Source of the DNA: Riemerella anatipestifer
Lineage (GTDB): Bacteria; Bacteroidota; Bacteroidia; Flavobacteriales; Weeksellaceae
Length of the DNA stretch: 64,000 nt
NCBI RefSeq assembly: GCF_009670965.2
Contig: NZ_CP073239.1
Location: 806,001 to 870,000, forward strand
Direction of reading: 5' to 3'
Positions 1 to 10,091 of the stretch are shown one piece after another; position 1 is the first letter of the stretch; each line of letters begins with the position of its first letter. The translations under genes were made by a program, and so were the position numbers. The notes under the pieces are model-generated. The model saw only the letters and a program-made list of their open reading frames with translations, ran no database searches and was not told where the DNA came from.

Positions 1-1
1 T

Positions 2-2161
2 ACTGCGAAAACCGATTCTACTAAAACTAAAAAACTAGAAGAAGTTACGCTCACTAAGAAATTTATTCAGCAAAAATCTGATAGAATGGTGTACAATGTA
101 GCAGCATCTCCTGCAGCTAAAGGGAATACGGTTTTGGAACTTCTGCAAAAAACACCAACCGTTACTACTACAGATGGGAAAGAGTTTAAAATTTTAGGAA
201 AGTCTAACACCACCATCTTCATCAACGGAAGAAAAGCAAATATGAATACTGATGCTTTGCTAGCTCTACTAAAAAACACTCCTTCTGAAAACATTTCTAA
301 GATAGAAGTTATTAGCCTTCCTGGTAGCGAGTACAATGTGGAAGGAGACACAGGCATCATTAACATCGTTATGAAAAAGAAGAATACCGATGGTTTTAAT
401 GGAGTTCTAAGAATGGAAAACGAACAAGCATTTTATAATAATACTTCGTCTAACCTCAGCTTAAACTACAGAAAAAATAAACTCGGCATAAGCACAAGCT
501 TAGGGTATGGCGAAGACAACTATAAACAAAAGTTTACGATAGAGAACGGAACCTCTATAACCAAAACTCTTAGCCTTGTGGATATTGATATGCCTTCTCA
601 AAGAACTAATTTCAATATTACCGCAGATTATGAACTTACTGAAAAGAGTAACTTAAACTTCAGTTTTAATTCTGGGCTTTCTTTTCAGAAAGAAGGCAAA
701 ACTACTTCTAACAACCAAGACTTCATCAATGGAAATTTATTCCAAATACGCCCATCGGAAGGCCTAGAGAAAGAAAACACTCAAAATTTCTCTACCGCTC
801 TTAACTATGATTTAAAAACAGATAAAAATGGGAGCACTCTAAAAATCAACCTATCTCACCTCAAGTTTAACCGAGAAAACAATAGCAATTTTCTATTTTA
901 TTCTGGAGTAGACAATAATGCCGTTTCTCTTAACTCGGCTATGAATCAAGAGGCACCTCAAAACATCAATAATACCTCTGGATTTTTAGATTATATTTGG
1001 AAACTCAAAGATAATTCTACTCTATCCATAGGTGGAAACTTTAGCACTACCAAAACAGATAACAATACTATTTTTGATATTGCCGCTTCGGATTTAGTAT
1101 TTTATAGAAATAATGCACTGAGTAACCATTTTATTTATCAAGAAAATATAGGTGCTTTCTATACTAATTACGAGAGAAATTTTGGCGAAAAACTTTCTAC
1201 AAAAGTAGGCTTACGATACGAAATGACTGCTACAAAAGGTGATGTGGAAGGAAAAAATGACCCTTATTATCATTTCAAAAATAATTACAGTAACTTACTT
1301 CCGTTCCTTAATTTAGCTTATCAGGCTAATGACAATCATTCTATCAGCTACTCTTTTTCTAGCCGAGTACGAAGACCTTCGTTTTGGGAGCTCAACCCTG
1401 TAAGAATGTACTCAACGGAAACTAACTTTGTGCAAAACAACCCCTTTATGAAAGCATCTACCAGCTACAACCAACAGCTAATGTATATGTTTAAAAGTAC
1501 TTATTTCCTAAGTCTTAGCCAAAACTATACTAAAGATGCAACCACCCAAATACCTTTACAAAAAACCAATGGCAACATTACGGAGCTGAGATATATAAGA
1601 ACTAACTATGGTAACAAAAACCAGCTATCTGCAAGTATAGGTATGCAAAAAGCTTTCTTTAATGGTAGATGGATGGGAAGTTTTAACGCTACTGGAGTTT
1701 ATACTCGTTTTAGTGGTAGTGTAAGCAAAGACCCTTTAACTCAAGAAGTTTTCCCTACTTATATTGTGGATAGAACTACCGAATATCTAGTATTAAGTTC
1801 TAACAACCAAATTGCTCTTAACAAAGCCAAAAATCTTTGGTTAGATGTAGATTACTTTTGGGTTTCTAAACAAAAAATGGAAATAGGAACTATCGGTGCT
1901 CTACAAAGGCTAGACCTTTCCATAAAAAAGAATTGGGAAAACTGGACTTTTCGTTTTACGGTGAATGATGTTTTCAATACAATGGGATACATTCATATAA
2001 AAAACCAACAAGAGAATGGATATATCAGTGATGTTACCCAAAGACAATATAACCAAACTTATGCTCTTTCGGTTACTTATAATTTCGGAAACCAAAAGGT
2101 TAAGAAAGTAAAGAAAAACGAAAATTCTAATAATGACATTCAAAATAGAACTGGGAAATAA
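2..2161 (+). CDS. TonB-dependent receptor-like outer-membrane beta-barrel protein (5' partial)
   Basis: The frame is open from base 2, so the start lies outside the window; an ATG at 86 is internal. The visible part has about 719 residues. It opens with a plug-type domain (EEVTL, then VLELLQKTP, FINGRKA and a GxxNIVMKKK-like segment ending near residue 125). A long barrel follows, rich in alternating aromatic and polar strands, with a last strand near YALSVTYNFG and a short charged tail. This is the pattern of the Bacteroidota outer-membrane beta-barrel family related to TonB-dependent receptors. The N-terminal signal peptide and probable carboxypeptidase-regulatory-like domain are not visible. 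No SusD-like partner follows, so the ligand cannot be inferred. Confidence 0.82.
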   Translation, partial: TAKTDSTKTKKLEEVTLTKKFIQQKSDRMVYNVAASPAAKGNTVLELLQKTPTVTTTDGKEFKILGKSNTTIFINGRKANMNTDALLALLKNTPSENISKIEVISLPGSEYNVEGDTGIINIVMKKKNTDGFNGVLRMENEQAFYNNTSSNLSLNYRKNKLGISTSLGYGEDNYKQKFTIENGTSITKTLSLVDIDMPSQRTNFNITADYELTEKSNLNFSFNSGLSFQKEGKTTSNNQDFINGNLFQIRPSEGLEKENTQNFSTALNYDLKTDKNGSTLKINLSHLKFNRENNSNFLFYSGVDNNAVSLNSAMNQEAPQNINNTSGFLDYIWKLKDNSTLSIGGNFSTTKTDNNTIFDIAASDLVFYRNNALSNHFIYQENIGAFYTNYERNFGEKLSTKVGLRYEMTATKGDVEGKNDPYYHFKNNYSNLLPFLNLAYQANDNHSISYSFSSRVRRPSFWELNPVRMYSTETNFVQNNPFMKASTSYNQQLMYMFKSTYFLSLSQNYTKDATTQIPLQKTNGNITELRYIRTNYGNKNQLSASIGMQKAFFNGRWMGSFNATGVYTRFSGSVSKDPLTQEVFPTYIVDRTTEYLVLSSNNQIALNKAKNLWLDVDYFWVSKQKMEIGTIGALQRLDLSIKKNWENWTFRFTVNDVFNTMGYIHIKNQQENGYISDVTQRQYNQTYALSVTYNFGNQKVKKVKKNENSNNDIQNRTGK

Positions 2162-2182
2162 GTTTTATATTTAATCTTAAAT

Positions 2183-2214
2183 AAAAAGAGGCTTCATGAA
2201 TGAAGCCTCTTTTT
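2183..2214. terminator. Bidirectional terminator between convergent genes
   Basis: A 14-bp perfect stem (2183-2196 with 2201-2214) has a 4-nt loop, an A-run on the left and a T-run on the right. It separates the end of the receptor gene from the end of the leftward efflux operon and can serve both. Confidence 0.85.
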
Positions 2215-2221
2215 TGTTATT

Positions 2222-5200
2222 TTAAAACTCTATCTCATCTTCTGGATGAAGGTGTTCATAATCCGCTTTCATTAAAGCGTCATAATCTTTTTTGTCTTCC
2301 TTAGCGAGTTTTCTTTCTATTTTTACTACAATTAAATATACCACTGGAACAATTACTAATGTAAGGAATAATGATGATAACAACCCTCCGATAATCACAA
2401 TAGCCAAACCGTTATTCATCTCCGCTGCTGCTCCCGAAGCCATCGCGATAGGAAGCATACCAAACACCATCGCTATCGTAGTCATCAAAATAGGACGAAG
2501 TCTAGCGTGGTTGGCTTGTATTAAAGCATTTTCTATGGTTTCACCTTGCTCTAATCTATGGTTAGCAAAATCTACCAAGAGAATGGCATTCTTCGCTACC
2601 AAACCAATCAACATAATAATCCCTAAAATGGTAAAGATATTTAAACTCTGATTGGTAAGTGCCAATGCCCACAACGCTCCAATAAAGGAAAGAGGAATAG
2701 AAAATAATACAATAAACGGTTTTACAAAGTCGTCATAAAGCACCACCATAATCATATACACTAATAATATCGCCGCTAGTAATGCATATCCCAAAGAACC
2801 AAAACCTTCACTTTGGTTTTCCATATTACCACCCCATACCCATTTTACGCTGGCAGGTTTCTTTACATTCTCCAGCTTAGCAAGCCATTCGTTAGCCACA
2901 GCTCCCATACTTTTACCTATGGTCTGAGCTTGTATAGTAACGGCTGGAGAACGGTCGTATCTCTCCAAAACTGCAGGACCAGAAGAGAAATCAACCATAG
3001 CAAATTGTGATAGTTTTATTCTCTGTCCTTGAGCATTGGTAAACTCAATATTTCTCACATCATCTATGCTACCTCTTTTAGATTCGTCTAAGATGATATT
3101 GATGTCGTATTCACTATTTCCTGTACGGAATTTATTATCGGTATTTCCACTAAAAGCCGTTCTCAATGTCTGCCCTACGGTTGCCACATTAAGACCTAGA
3201 GCCGTCATTTTATCTCTATCCACACTCACCGAAATTTCTGGGTTACCTTCTTCTACACTCAGCTTTACTTCCGTAGCTCCTTCTATAGATTTCAGTACTT
3301 TTTCTGCTTCTTTAGCATAGCCTAGAGCTTCGTCTAATGTTGTACCCATTACTGTCATCTGCAGCGGCGCTTGTTCTGCTCCCATAAGCCCCATAGGCAC
3401 AGTAGTTACTTTTGCACCAACCAAAATAGGCTCTAGTTCTCGTTTTATTTTTGCTGCAAAAACATTACTCGGCTCACTTCTTTTAGATTTATCTATAAGT
3501 TTAACATTAATTTCTGATTTATACGGCGTGGACTGTACTGCTCCCATACCACCACTAGATTGCCCCACCGTAGTAATCATCGTAGCTACATTAGAGTTTT
3601 TAGCAAGATAGTTTTCTGCCTTTTGAGTCATAAAGTTGGTTTGCTCTATAGAAACATCTTTTGGCATTTCTATTTGAACCAAAAACTCTCCTTTATCAGT
3701 TCTAGGGAAAAAGTCTGACCCAATATAGCCCATTACGAGCAAGGCGATAGAACTTACGAAAAGTAAAAAGGTTACAACAAAGGTTTTAATTTTATTATTA
3801 AGACACCATTTAAGTAAATCTGTTACAAAATGAGTGAACTTAGTTAAACCATCTTCAAATGTGTAAATCACCTTACCAAAGATAGAATCTTTGCTAATCA
3901 GCTCAAGTTTACCAAAACGAGAGAACAACCAAGGTACTACGGTGAACGATACTAATAAAGACAACATTGTAGCGATAACTACCGTTACACAAAACTGTCT
4001 AATAATATCGGATACCAAACCACTACTTAAGGCTATAGGTAAAAACACCACCACAATTACCAAAGTAATAGCGGTAACGGTAAAGCCTATTTCTTTAGCT
4101 CCATCATACGCTGCACGAACTTTATTTTTACCCATCTCCATATGACGGTGGATATTTTCTATTACCACAATGGCATCGTCTACCAATATCCCTACTACCA
4201 AAGATAACGCGAGTAAACTCATCAAGTTGAGGGAGAACCCAAACAACGCTATCCCTATAAATGTTGCAATAAGAGAGGTTGGAATAGCCACCATTACGAT
4301 AAGAGCATTCCTAAAACTATGCAAGAAAAACAACATCACAAACGCCACCAACGCCACCGCAATAAGTAAATCCTTCAACACCGAATCCGCCGCCGCAAGT
4401 GTGAATACCGAAGTATCATTAGCCAAATTGATTTTAAGCCCTTGGTCTTTATATTGTTCTTCTATAACTTTCATTTTCTTCTGAACCAACTCACTCATTG
4501 TAACGGCGTTGGCATCAGTTTGTTTCTGAACTTGAAGTAACAAGGTGTTCTGTTGATTGATACGAGCAATTTTATCTACCTTTTTCTGAGTATCTTGTAC
4601 TTCGGCAACATCAGAAAGTTTAATATTAATACCATTCATAGAAGCAATGGTAAGGTTTCTAAGTTCTTCTACCGAAGCTATTTTCCCTGAAAGACGGATA
4701 AGTGTAGAATTATCTCTAGTCTGCAAATTTCCTGTTGGGAAATCTAGGTTAGATGCCGTAATTATCTGAACCACCTGCGGAATGCTAAGCCCATAACCTT
4801 GTAATTTACTAGGGTCTAAATTGATACGAATTTCTCGCTCTTGCCCTCCTACAATATTTACCTTAGCGACACCTGAGATTCTAGAAAATTCTGGTTGAAT
4901 TTTTTGGTCTATCAAATCATAAAGCTCATTTTCAGATAAGTTGGCAGTAACCCCCATACTTACAACAGGTAAGTCTGAAAGCGAAAACTGTGATAACGAA
5001 GGCTCTTTAACTCCATCAGGAAGATTTGACCTAATGGCATTGATTTTCCTTTGGGTATCATTCATTGCAAAGTCTGTATTGACATCATTATTAAACTGAA
5101 TGATAACAATGGAAAGACTTTCGTAAGATTTAGTTTGTATTTTCTTCACCCCTTCTAGTGCAGAAACGGCATCTTCTATTTTTTTAGACACTGTATTCTC

Positions 5201-5377
5201 TACCTCGGTAGGAGATGCCCCTGGATATATGGTAGCCACAGTAACTACCTTTACTTCAAACTTAGGTACTAACTCATAATTAAGTTGTTTATAACTAAAC
5301 AATCCTCCTATGAGAAGTAATGACAAGATTACAATAACTAGACTGGGTCTTTTTATGGATACTTCTGCTAATTTCAT
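2222..5377 (-). CDS. RND multidrug efflux transporter, inner-membrane permease (HAE1/AcrB type)
   Basis: A 1051-residue protein, the usual length for the proton-driven trimeric RND pump. It starts with a cytoplasmic MKLAEVSIKRP segment and TM1, followed by a porter domain with the YPGASPTEVE motif. The TM4 segment with the paired acidic residues of the proton relay (GILVDDAIVVIEN) lies near residue 395. A second porter half follows, then a C-terminal membrane block with GLVAKNAILLVDFAN. The ATG at 5377 gives a standard N-terminus. It is the last gene of a tetR-tolC-adaptor-pump operon, 64 bases after the adaptor. The family exports drugs, dyes, detergents or bile acids across both membranes; the substrate is not readable here. 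Confidence 0.95.
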   Translation of the reverse strand: MKLAEVSIKRPSLVIVILSLLLIGGLFSYKQLNYELVPKFEVKVVTVATIYPGASPTEVENTVSKKIEDAVSALEGVKKIQTKSYESLSIVIIQFNNDVNTDFAMNDTQRKINAIRSNLPDGVKEPSLSQFSLSDLPVVSMGVTANLSENELYDLIDQKIQPEFSRISGVAKVNIVGGQEREIRINLDPSKLQGYGLSIPQVVQIITASNLDFPTGNLQTRDNSTLIRLSGKIASVEELRNLTIASMNGINIKLSDVAEVQDTQKKVDKIARINQQNTLLLQVQKQTDANAVTMSELVQKKMKVIEEQYKDQGLKINLANDTSVFTLAAADSVLKDLLIAVALVAFVMLFFLHSFRNALIVMVAIPTSLIATFIGIALFGFSLNLMSLLALSLVVGILVDDAIVVIENIHRHMEMGKNKVRAAYDGAKEIGFTVTAITLVIVVVFLPIALSSGLVSDIIRQFCVTVVIATMLSLLVSFTVVPWLFSRFGKLELISKDSIFGKVIYTFEDGLTKFTHFVTDLLKWCLNNKIKTFVVTFLLFVSSIALLVMGYIGSDFFPRTDKGEFLVQIEMPKDVSIEQTNFMTQKAENYLAKNSNVATMITTVGQSSGGMGAVQSTPYKSEINVKLIDKSKRSEPSNVFAAKIKRELEPILVGAKVTTVPMGLMGAEQAPLQMTVMGTTLDEALGYAKEAEKVLKSIEGATEVKLSVEEGNPEISVSVDRDKMTALGLNVATVGQTLRTAFSGNTDNKFRTGNSEYDINIILDESKRGSIDDVRNIEFTNAQGQRIKLSQFAMVDFSSGPAVLERYDRSPAVTIQAQTIGKSMGAVANEWLAKLENVKKPASVKWVWGGNMENQSEGFGSLGYALLAAILLVYMIMVVLYDDFVKPFIVLFSIPLSFIGALWALALTNQSLNIFTILGIIMLIGLVAKNAILLVDFANHRLEQGETIENALIQANHARLRPILMTTIAMVFGMLPIAMASGAAAEMNNGLAIVIIGGLLSSLFLTLVIVPVVYLIVVKIERKLAKEDKKDYDALMKADYEHLHPEDEIEF

Positions 5378-5441
5378 CTTATATTCCTCTATTAAGTCAT
5401 TAAAAAATCAAAAAACGCATTGATTTCTTAAATCCAAATGA

Positions 5442-6497
5442 TTATTTTAATACTTTAACTTTAGCACCATCTACTAAGTTGATTTGCCCACTAGTTACTA
5501 CCATATCTCCTGCATTAAGTCCTCCTGTAACCTCTACTTTATCACCATAGTTAGCACCACTTTGGATTTTAGTAAGATGAGCGACACCGTTTCTTACCAC
5601 AAAAACTAAATTATCACTCACACCACCTACAAAAGCATTTCTTGGAATACTCAAAATTTCTTTTGCTCCGGTTCTGTCAAATGTTGCCGTTCCGTACATT
5701 CCTGCTTTCAAAATATTAGAAGCATTATTGATTGTAATCTCTACAGGAAATTTAAGAGCTCCATTAGATGCAGGTGCAATAAAGGATACTTGTCCATCTA
5801 TCTCGGTATCCACCACACTAGGTTTTACTTTTACTGTGTTACCAACCGATAGTTGTGTTACTTGAGACTCATCTACCTCTACTTTTAGTTTAAGTGATGA
5901 AATATCCACCACTTGTACAATAGGTGTTCCTACCCCCACAACGCTACCTAGTTCTACCATTTTTTGATTAACGATACCATTCACTTTAGACACGACATTA
6001 GTATCGCCAGACATAAGTTGAGCCGACTGTACCTGCGCTCTAGCATTTTTCACCTGCAATCTCGCTTGATCTAGTTGTAGTGCTGTTACTCCACCTGTTT
6101 TATAAGCGGCTTCAAAACGGTTAAGTGCCGAAATAGCTTGGTCTAAATTAGCTTGAGCATTGCTTACATTCACATTTATTTTATCTCCTTTGAGTTTGGC
6201 TATTACTTGCCCCACTCTCACATAGCTGCCTTCCTTTACATAAAGAGCTACCAACTGTCCCCCCATCTCTGCCGAAATATTAGCCTGTGTTTTTGCCAAA
6301 AAAGTACCATTAACACTAAAAGCACCTCCTATTTCCGCTCTTTTCACAGCTTCTGCTTTTACCGCTATTTCGTTATTTTTTTCTGCTACGATATTTACCT
6401 GTTCTTGGTTCTTAGCTTTATTTTTTTGAAGAATAAAGAAAAAGCCCACAGCTACGCCTACTACCGCTATAATAGATAATAATGTTTTTTTATTCAT
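5442..6497 (-). CDS. Efflux RND periplasmic adaptor (membrane fusion protein)
   Basis: 351 residues. An N-terminal hydrophobic anchor (about 5-24) has no lipobox cysteine, so it is probably membrane-anchored rather than lipidated. A biotinyl-lipoyl-like half (GQLVALYVKEGSYVRVGQVI), an alpha-helical hairpin (about 105-160) and the second lipoyl half (GSVVGVGTPIVQVVDIS) follow, then the beta-barrel and membrane-proximal domains. The family bridges the RND pump to the TolC channel. It sits 6 bases after the tolC-like gene and 64 bases before the pump, so all are likely cotranscribed. Confidence 0.94.
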   Translation of the reverse strand: MNKKTLLSIIAVVGVAVGFFFILQKNKAKNQEQVNIVAEKNNEIAVKAEAVKRAEIGGAFSVNGTFLAKTQANISAEMGGQLVALYVKEGSYVRVGQVIAKLKGDKINVNVSNAQANLDQAISALNRFEAAYKTGGVTALQLDQARLQVKNARAQVQSAQLMSGDTNVVSKVNGIVNQKMVELGSVVGVGTPIVQVVDISSLKLKVEVDESQVTQLSVGNTVKVKPSVVDTEIDGQVSFIAPASNGALKFPVEITINNASNILKAGMYGTATFDRTGAKEILSIPRNAFVGGVSDNLVFVVRNGVAHLTKIQSGANYGDKVEVTGGLNAGDMVVTSGQINLVDGAKVKVLK

Positions 6498-6503
6498 GAT
6501 AAT

Positions 6504-7850
6504 TTATTTTTCTGTTAAAGTTCTTAGTTTACCTTGTGATTTTAGGAGCTCTATTTCCGCTAATTTATAATCTAGCTTAGATTTTGTAAGGTTATTTTTC
6601 GCATCAGCCAAATCTCTTTCCGCTCCCAAAATATCGTTAAGCGTAGCCAAGCCATACTGATAATTTGCCCTTGTATTCGCCATAACTTCTTCTGCCAGCT
6701 TTACGTTATTCTCTTGGTTTTTAATGGTAATACTGCTATTTTCCAATTGAGTTTTTGCATTCTTATAAGCTAAATCTAATCCCAATTGCGTTTCCTTTAA
6801 GTCGGCTTGTGCCTTTTCAATATCTATTTTATCTTTTTCTATTTTTGATTTGGTGGAAAATCCATTAAAAACAGGAATACTAATATTGAGACCTATTGAG
6901 GCCATATCCGACCAATAGACCTTATCTTTTTCCCCGTGCCACCAAGGCATTTTAGCACCTTGCCCTAGCCAACCATAGTTGGCAATTAGAGTTGCCGTTG
7001 GATAATATTCAGATTCCGAAGCTTTTTTCTTCCAGTTAAGTAGTTCTAGCTGTTTCTTCAACACCTTAAGCTCTGTTCTTTCAGAAAAATCCGAGTTAGA
7101 ACTTTCCGAAATAAGTACAGACGGCTCAAAACTCTGCTCTGGAAGCTCTATCTCTTGCTCCATCTGCATACCTATCATAAATTTAAGTGCATTTTTACTT
7201 AACTGCACAGCATTGATAAGCTGTTGCTGATTTGCCTTTACATTATTAAACGAAACCAAAGCCCTATCATAATCTATTTTCTTTACTAAACCAGCATCAT
7301 ATAATCCCTTAATAATCTTAACTGTTTGCTCTACAATTTTTAGGTTATCTTGCAGATTTTGCAACATTTGCTCCGTCTGATAAACTTGATAATAGGCATT
7401 AGCCACCTTTTCTATAATCTGCTCCTCCGTAAGTTGTGCATTGATGAGATAAAATTCTTTAGTAGATTTAGCCGCTTTTAACCCCGTAAAAACCGTTTGG
7501 TTAAAAAGCACTTGCTGAAGCTGAGCCATATGGGTAGATTGCCATCTTTGTCCTAATGTAAGCCTCATATTTTGAGTAGGATTCATAAAATTAGGCATAA
7601 TAACCTCCTGTAACAAAGGGTTATAGGTTGTATTATTATTGATGGTTATCTTTGGAAAAGCATTCGCTTTAACCTCAGCAATTTCAGCATCACCTCTTTT
7701 TATGTTTAGCCTAGCCTTTTCGGCATCCGCTTTATGCTCCATAGCGTGATTTATAGCTTCAGACAGAGACAACATTCTTGACTCCTGAGCCGAAAAAGCA
7801 CCCTGAAAAAATAAAGCCACAAGACCTATAATTTTAATGCTATTTTTCAT
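6504..7850 (-). CDS. TolC-family outer-membrane efflux channel
   Basis: 448 residues with a signal peptide ending near residue 21 (FSAQES). Two OEP repeats made of long amphipathic helices follow, with the family's LSLSEAINHA start, a VANAYYQVYQ helix and a late YQYGLATLNDILGAERDL segment. TolC proteins trimerise into a barrel plus periplasmic tunnel that receives substrate from RND pumps. The start overlaps the end of the tetR gene by 11 bases, suggesting translational coupling. The adaptor begins 6 bases downstream. Confidence 0.94.
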   Translation of the reverse strand: MKNSIKIIGLVALFFQGAFSAQESRMLSLSEAINHAMEHKADAEKARLNIKRGDAEIAEVKANAFPKITINNNTTYNPLLQEVIMPNFMNPTQNMRLTLGQRWQSTHMAQLQQVLFNQTVFTGLKAAKSTKEFYLINAQLTEEQIIEKVANAYYQVYQTEQMLQNLQDNLKIVEQTVKIIKGLYDAGLVKKIDYDRALVSFNNVKANQQQLINAVQLSKNALKFMIGMQMEQEIELPEQSFEPSVLISESSNSDFSERTELKVLKKQLELLNWKKKASESEYYPTATLIANYGWLGQGAKMPWWHGEKDKVYWSDMASIGLNISIPVFNGFSTKSKIEKDKIDIEKAQADLKETQLGLDLAYKNAKTQLENSSITIKNQENNVKLAEEVMANTRANYQYGLATLNDILGAERDLADAKNNLTKSKLDYKLAEIELLKSQGKLRTLTEK

Positions 7851-8454
7851 TGTTATATGTTAGTTGATTTAAAAATTCTTTTCCTTTTGGTGTTACTATA
7901 GCGTTGAGATAAAACCTAACCACCCCCTGACAATAGTTACTCCTACCTATCTTTTGTTCCTCTTCAAAAAGAGGAGAGCTATCAAACGCAAACATCAGTT
8001 CTAAAAAATACTTAGCATAGGTTTCTATATCAAAGTCTTTTTCATAAAGCCCTTGTTCTCTGCCTTTAATAACATTATGCTTAAGTATCTCGTAAATACC
8101 TTTATAGACATTCACAATGTGTATATTGTAGATTTCTGGGTAATATTTGATGAGCTGTCTTACGAAAACAGTCCTGTTATTCTCAGAAATCTGCTCTATC
8201 TTAGTCTCTCTTAAAAGCATTTTTTCTATTGGGTTTAGACTTTTCTCTTCCTCTGCTTTAAGCTGCTCTAAAAGTTGCTTCAACAGAAAGTCTAACACCT
8301 CTTCCAGCAACACTTCCTTGTTCTTATAGTTTTGGTATAGTGTTTTTTTAGATATAGAAAATGCCTTAGCTATATCGTCCATAGTGAGGGATTTAGCTCC
8401 GTTCTGAACAAAAAGCTCTGAGACTTTTTTCAAAAAAATAATTCTATCTTCCAT
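7840..8454 (-). CDS. TetR/AcrR-family transcriptional regulator of the efflux operon
   Basis: 204 residues. The N-terminal helix-turn-helix (about 20-45: TMDDIAKAFSISKKTLYQNY) is typical of TetR. The C-terminal ligand-binding and dimerisation domain is variable, as usual. The gene is the first of the leftward operon and overlaps the tolC-like gene. By family precedent it represses its own operon and is released by a pump substrate. I could not define an operator palindrome with confidence in the 131-base divergent region upstream. Confidence 0.9.
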   Translation of the reverse strand: MEDRIIFLKKVSELFVQNGAKSLTMDDIAKAFSISKKTLYQNYKNKEVLLEEVLDFLLKQLLEQLKAEEEKSLNPIEKMLLRETKIEQISENNRTVFVRQLIKYYPEIYNIHIVNVYKGIYEILKHNVIKGREQGLYEKDFDIETYAKYFLELMFAFDSSPLFEEEQKIGRSNYCQGVVRFYLNAIVTPKGKEFLNQLTYNNEK

Positions 8455-8467
8455 AATTTTAACGCTG

Positions 8468-8475
8468 CAAATATA
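8468..8475 (-). promoter_or_regulatory. Predicted -7 box of the tetR-efflux operon
   Basis: On the minus strand the sequence reads TATATTTG, matching the Bacteroidota TAnnTTTG -7 consensus, 13 bases before the tetR ATG. No good -33 TTG lies at the usual spacing, so this is a one-element call. Confidence 0.45.
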
Positions 8476-8564
8476 GAATAAAAAACTAGAAAATAAAAAA
8501 AGTTTCCAAGTTTATTCACCTGCCTCATTTTAATTACATAGATTTTTCAGTCCTGAAAAAACAT

Positions 8565-8572
8565 TATCTTTG
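8565..8572 (+). promoter_or_regulatory. Predicted -7 box of ctlX
   Basis: TATCTTTG matches TAnnTTTG and lies 13 bases before the ATG at 8586, so the predicted leader is under 10 nt. The -33 region is only T-rich. Confidence 0.5.
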
Positions 8573-8585
8573 TGAAAAATATTTT

Positions 8586-9506
8586 ATGCAAACCACCAAT
8601 ACTGTTTTAATGATAGAGCCTGTGGCATTTGGCTACAATGCACAAACCGCAGAAAATAATTATTTTCAAGTTAATTCCGAAAATGCAGATACTCAATCTA
8701 AAGCTTTACAAGAGTTTAAAAATTTTGTGGAAAAACTTCGTTCTAAAGGTATCACTGTTGTAAGCATACAAGACACTTTAGAGCCACACACACCTGACTC
8801 TATTTTTCCAAACAACTGGGTAAGCTTTGGTGCAGATGGGAGAGTAACCCTCTACCCTATGTATGCTCCTAACAGAAGAGACGAACGCCGTATGGATATT
8901 TTAGAAAACCTTAAAAACCAAGGGTTCAAAATAAATGAAGTTGTAGATTTAACCTCTTCTGAAAAAGACAATGTTTTTCTAGAAGGTACCGGCAGTATTA
9001 TTTTTGACCATGATAATAAATTGGCTTATGGCTCAGTTTCGCTAAGGTTAGACGAAAAGCTTTTCCGTGAGTTTTGTGAGAAGTTCGGTTATACGCCTAT
9101 AGTTTTCCATTCTTACCAAACGGCTGGTACGGAGAGATTGCCTATCTACCACACTAATGTGATGATGTGTGTTGCAGACCGCTTTGTAGTTATCTGCCTA
9201 GATTGTATTGACGACCTTCAGGAACGCCAAAATGTAATAGATACAATAAAAAAATCAGGGAAAGAAATTATAGAAATATCTGAAGAGCAAATGCAAAATT
9301 TTGCTGGAAACATGCTTCAGGTACACAATGATGAAGGAAAGAAATTTTTGGTAATGAGCCAAAGTGCGTATCAATCTCTTTCTCCTAATCAGATAGAAAG
9401 TATAGAAAAATACTCAGAAATTATTTACTCTGACCTTAATACTATAGAAACCAACGGTGGCGGTAGTGCAAGATGTATGTTGGCAGAAGTTTTCTTACCC
9501 AAATAA
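8586..9506 (+). CDS. ctlX: Citrulline/arginine hydrolase of the amidinotransferase superfamily (CtlX type)
   Basis: 306 residues of the guanidine-modifying (arginine deiminase-like) fold. Visible landmarks are FPNNWVSF (74-81), LEGTGS (132-137), the catalytic-type His in IYHTNVMM (His189) and the nucleophile-type Cys297 in GGGSARCMLAE near the C-terminus, as in arginine deiminases and dimethylargininases. The short length and FPNNW motif fit the CtlX citrulline-utilisation group. The substrate (citrulline, arginine or a related guanidine compound) is inferred from the family only, as no other arginine-pathway gene is adjacent. It is divergent from the tetR efflux operon and ends at a strong terminator, so it is probably monocistronic. 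Confidence 0.8.
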   Translation: MQTTNTVLMIEPVAFGYNAQTAENNYFQVNSENADTQSKALQEFKNFVEKLRSKGITVVSIQDTLEPHTPDSIFPNNWVSFGADGRVTLYPMYAPNRRDERRMDILENLKNQGFKINEVVDLTSSEKDNVFLEGTGSIIFDHDNKLAYGSVSLRLDEKLFREFCEKFGYTPIVFHSYQTAGTERLPIYHTNVMMCVADRFVVICLDCIDDLQERQNVIDTIKKSGKEIIEISEEQMQNFAGNMLQVHNDEGKKFLVMSQSAYQSLSPNQIESIEKYSEIIYSDLNTIETNGGGSARCMLAEVFLPK

Positions 9507-9523
9507 AAACAAGAAGGTTATTA

Positions 9524-9570
9524 AAATAAATAAGGCGAAAATCTAGAGTTGATTTTCGCCTTATTTATTT
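9524..9570. terminator. Long bidirectional terminator hairpin
   Basis: A 20-bp stem (9524-9543 with 9551-9570) has a 7-base loop and A/T-rich flanks on both sides. It lies between the convergent ctlX and the small exported-protein gene and slightly overlaps the latter's stop codon. Confidence 0.85.
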
Positions 9571-10063
9571 ATAACCCATAAGTATCGTAAGATTCTGGAC
9601 TGAATAAAGTCTTAATTTTTATATTAGACTTAACTGGAATACCGTTACAGGTTGCTGGCTTCCAATTTTTTTTAACACGCTTTATTGCATACTTTATATC
9701 GGTTTGAAAATAATCGTCATTCTTTAATCTTGGAAGTACCTCTATTTTGCCTACTTTTCCTTTTTCATCTATTTCTAAATTGATAGAGAACAGCCCTTTG
9801 GCATAGTAAGTATCTTTATCCAAATAAGCCACCAAATACTTCGCTAAGTCTTTAGAAAAAAGTGCATCTCCTCCTTCAAATCTAGAATGTTCATAATTTA
9901 AAGAACACTTATTATCCGTTATAAATATTGGTTTACTTATTCTAACAAGAATGTGAGTATCTGTACCTCCAAAGAAATTATACCCTTCCTGCATATCCTC
10001 TATATCCTGTCCAAATGCAGCAGTTGAAATCAAATAAAATAATAATAGAACTAACTTTTTCAT
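9569..10063 (-). CDS. Small exported protein with a TonB C-terminal-like domain
   Basis: 164 residues from the ATG at 10063; the frame also contains an upstream TTG at 10081, but only the ATG gives a clean signal peptide (MKKLVLLLFYLISTAAFGQ). The C-terminal half has the layout of TonB C-terminal domains: VNLEIDEKGKV-like strands, a helix with a WKPATCNGIPV motif, then a final strand. There is no transmembrane anchor or proline-rich spacer, so it is not a complete TonB. Free-standing exported copies of this domain are common in Bacteroidota and mostly uncharacterised. It lies directly downstream of the lysA terminator, apparently with its own promoter. Confidence 0.6.
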   Translation of the reverse strand: MKKLVLLLFYLISTAAFGQDIEDMQEGYNFFGGTDTHILVRISKPIFITDNKCSLNYEHSRFEGGDALFSKDLAKYLVAYLDKDTYYAKGLFSINLEIDEKGKVGKIEVLPRLKNDDYFQTDIKYAIKRVKKNWKPATCNGIPVKSNIKIKTLFSPESYDTYGL

Positions 10064-10091
10064 ACATCCTTCTCTCTTCAAAATTCTTAGT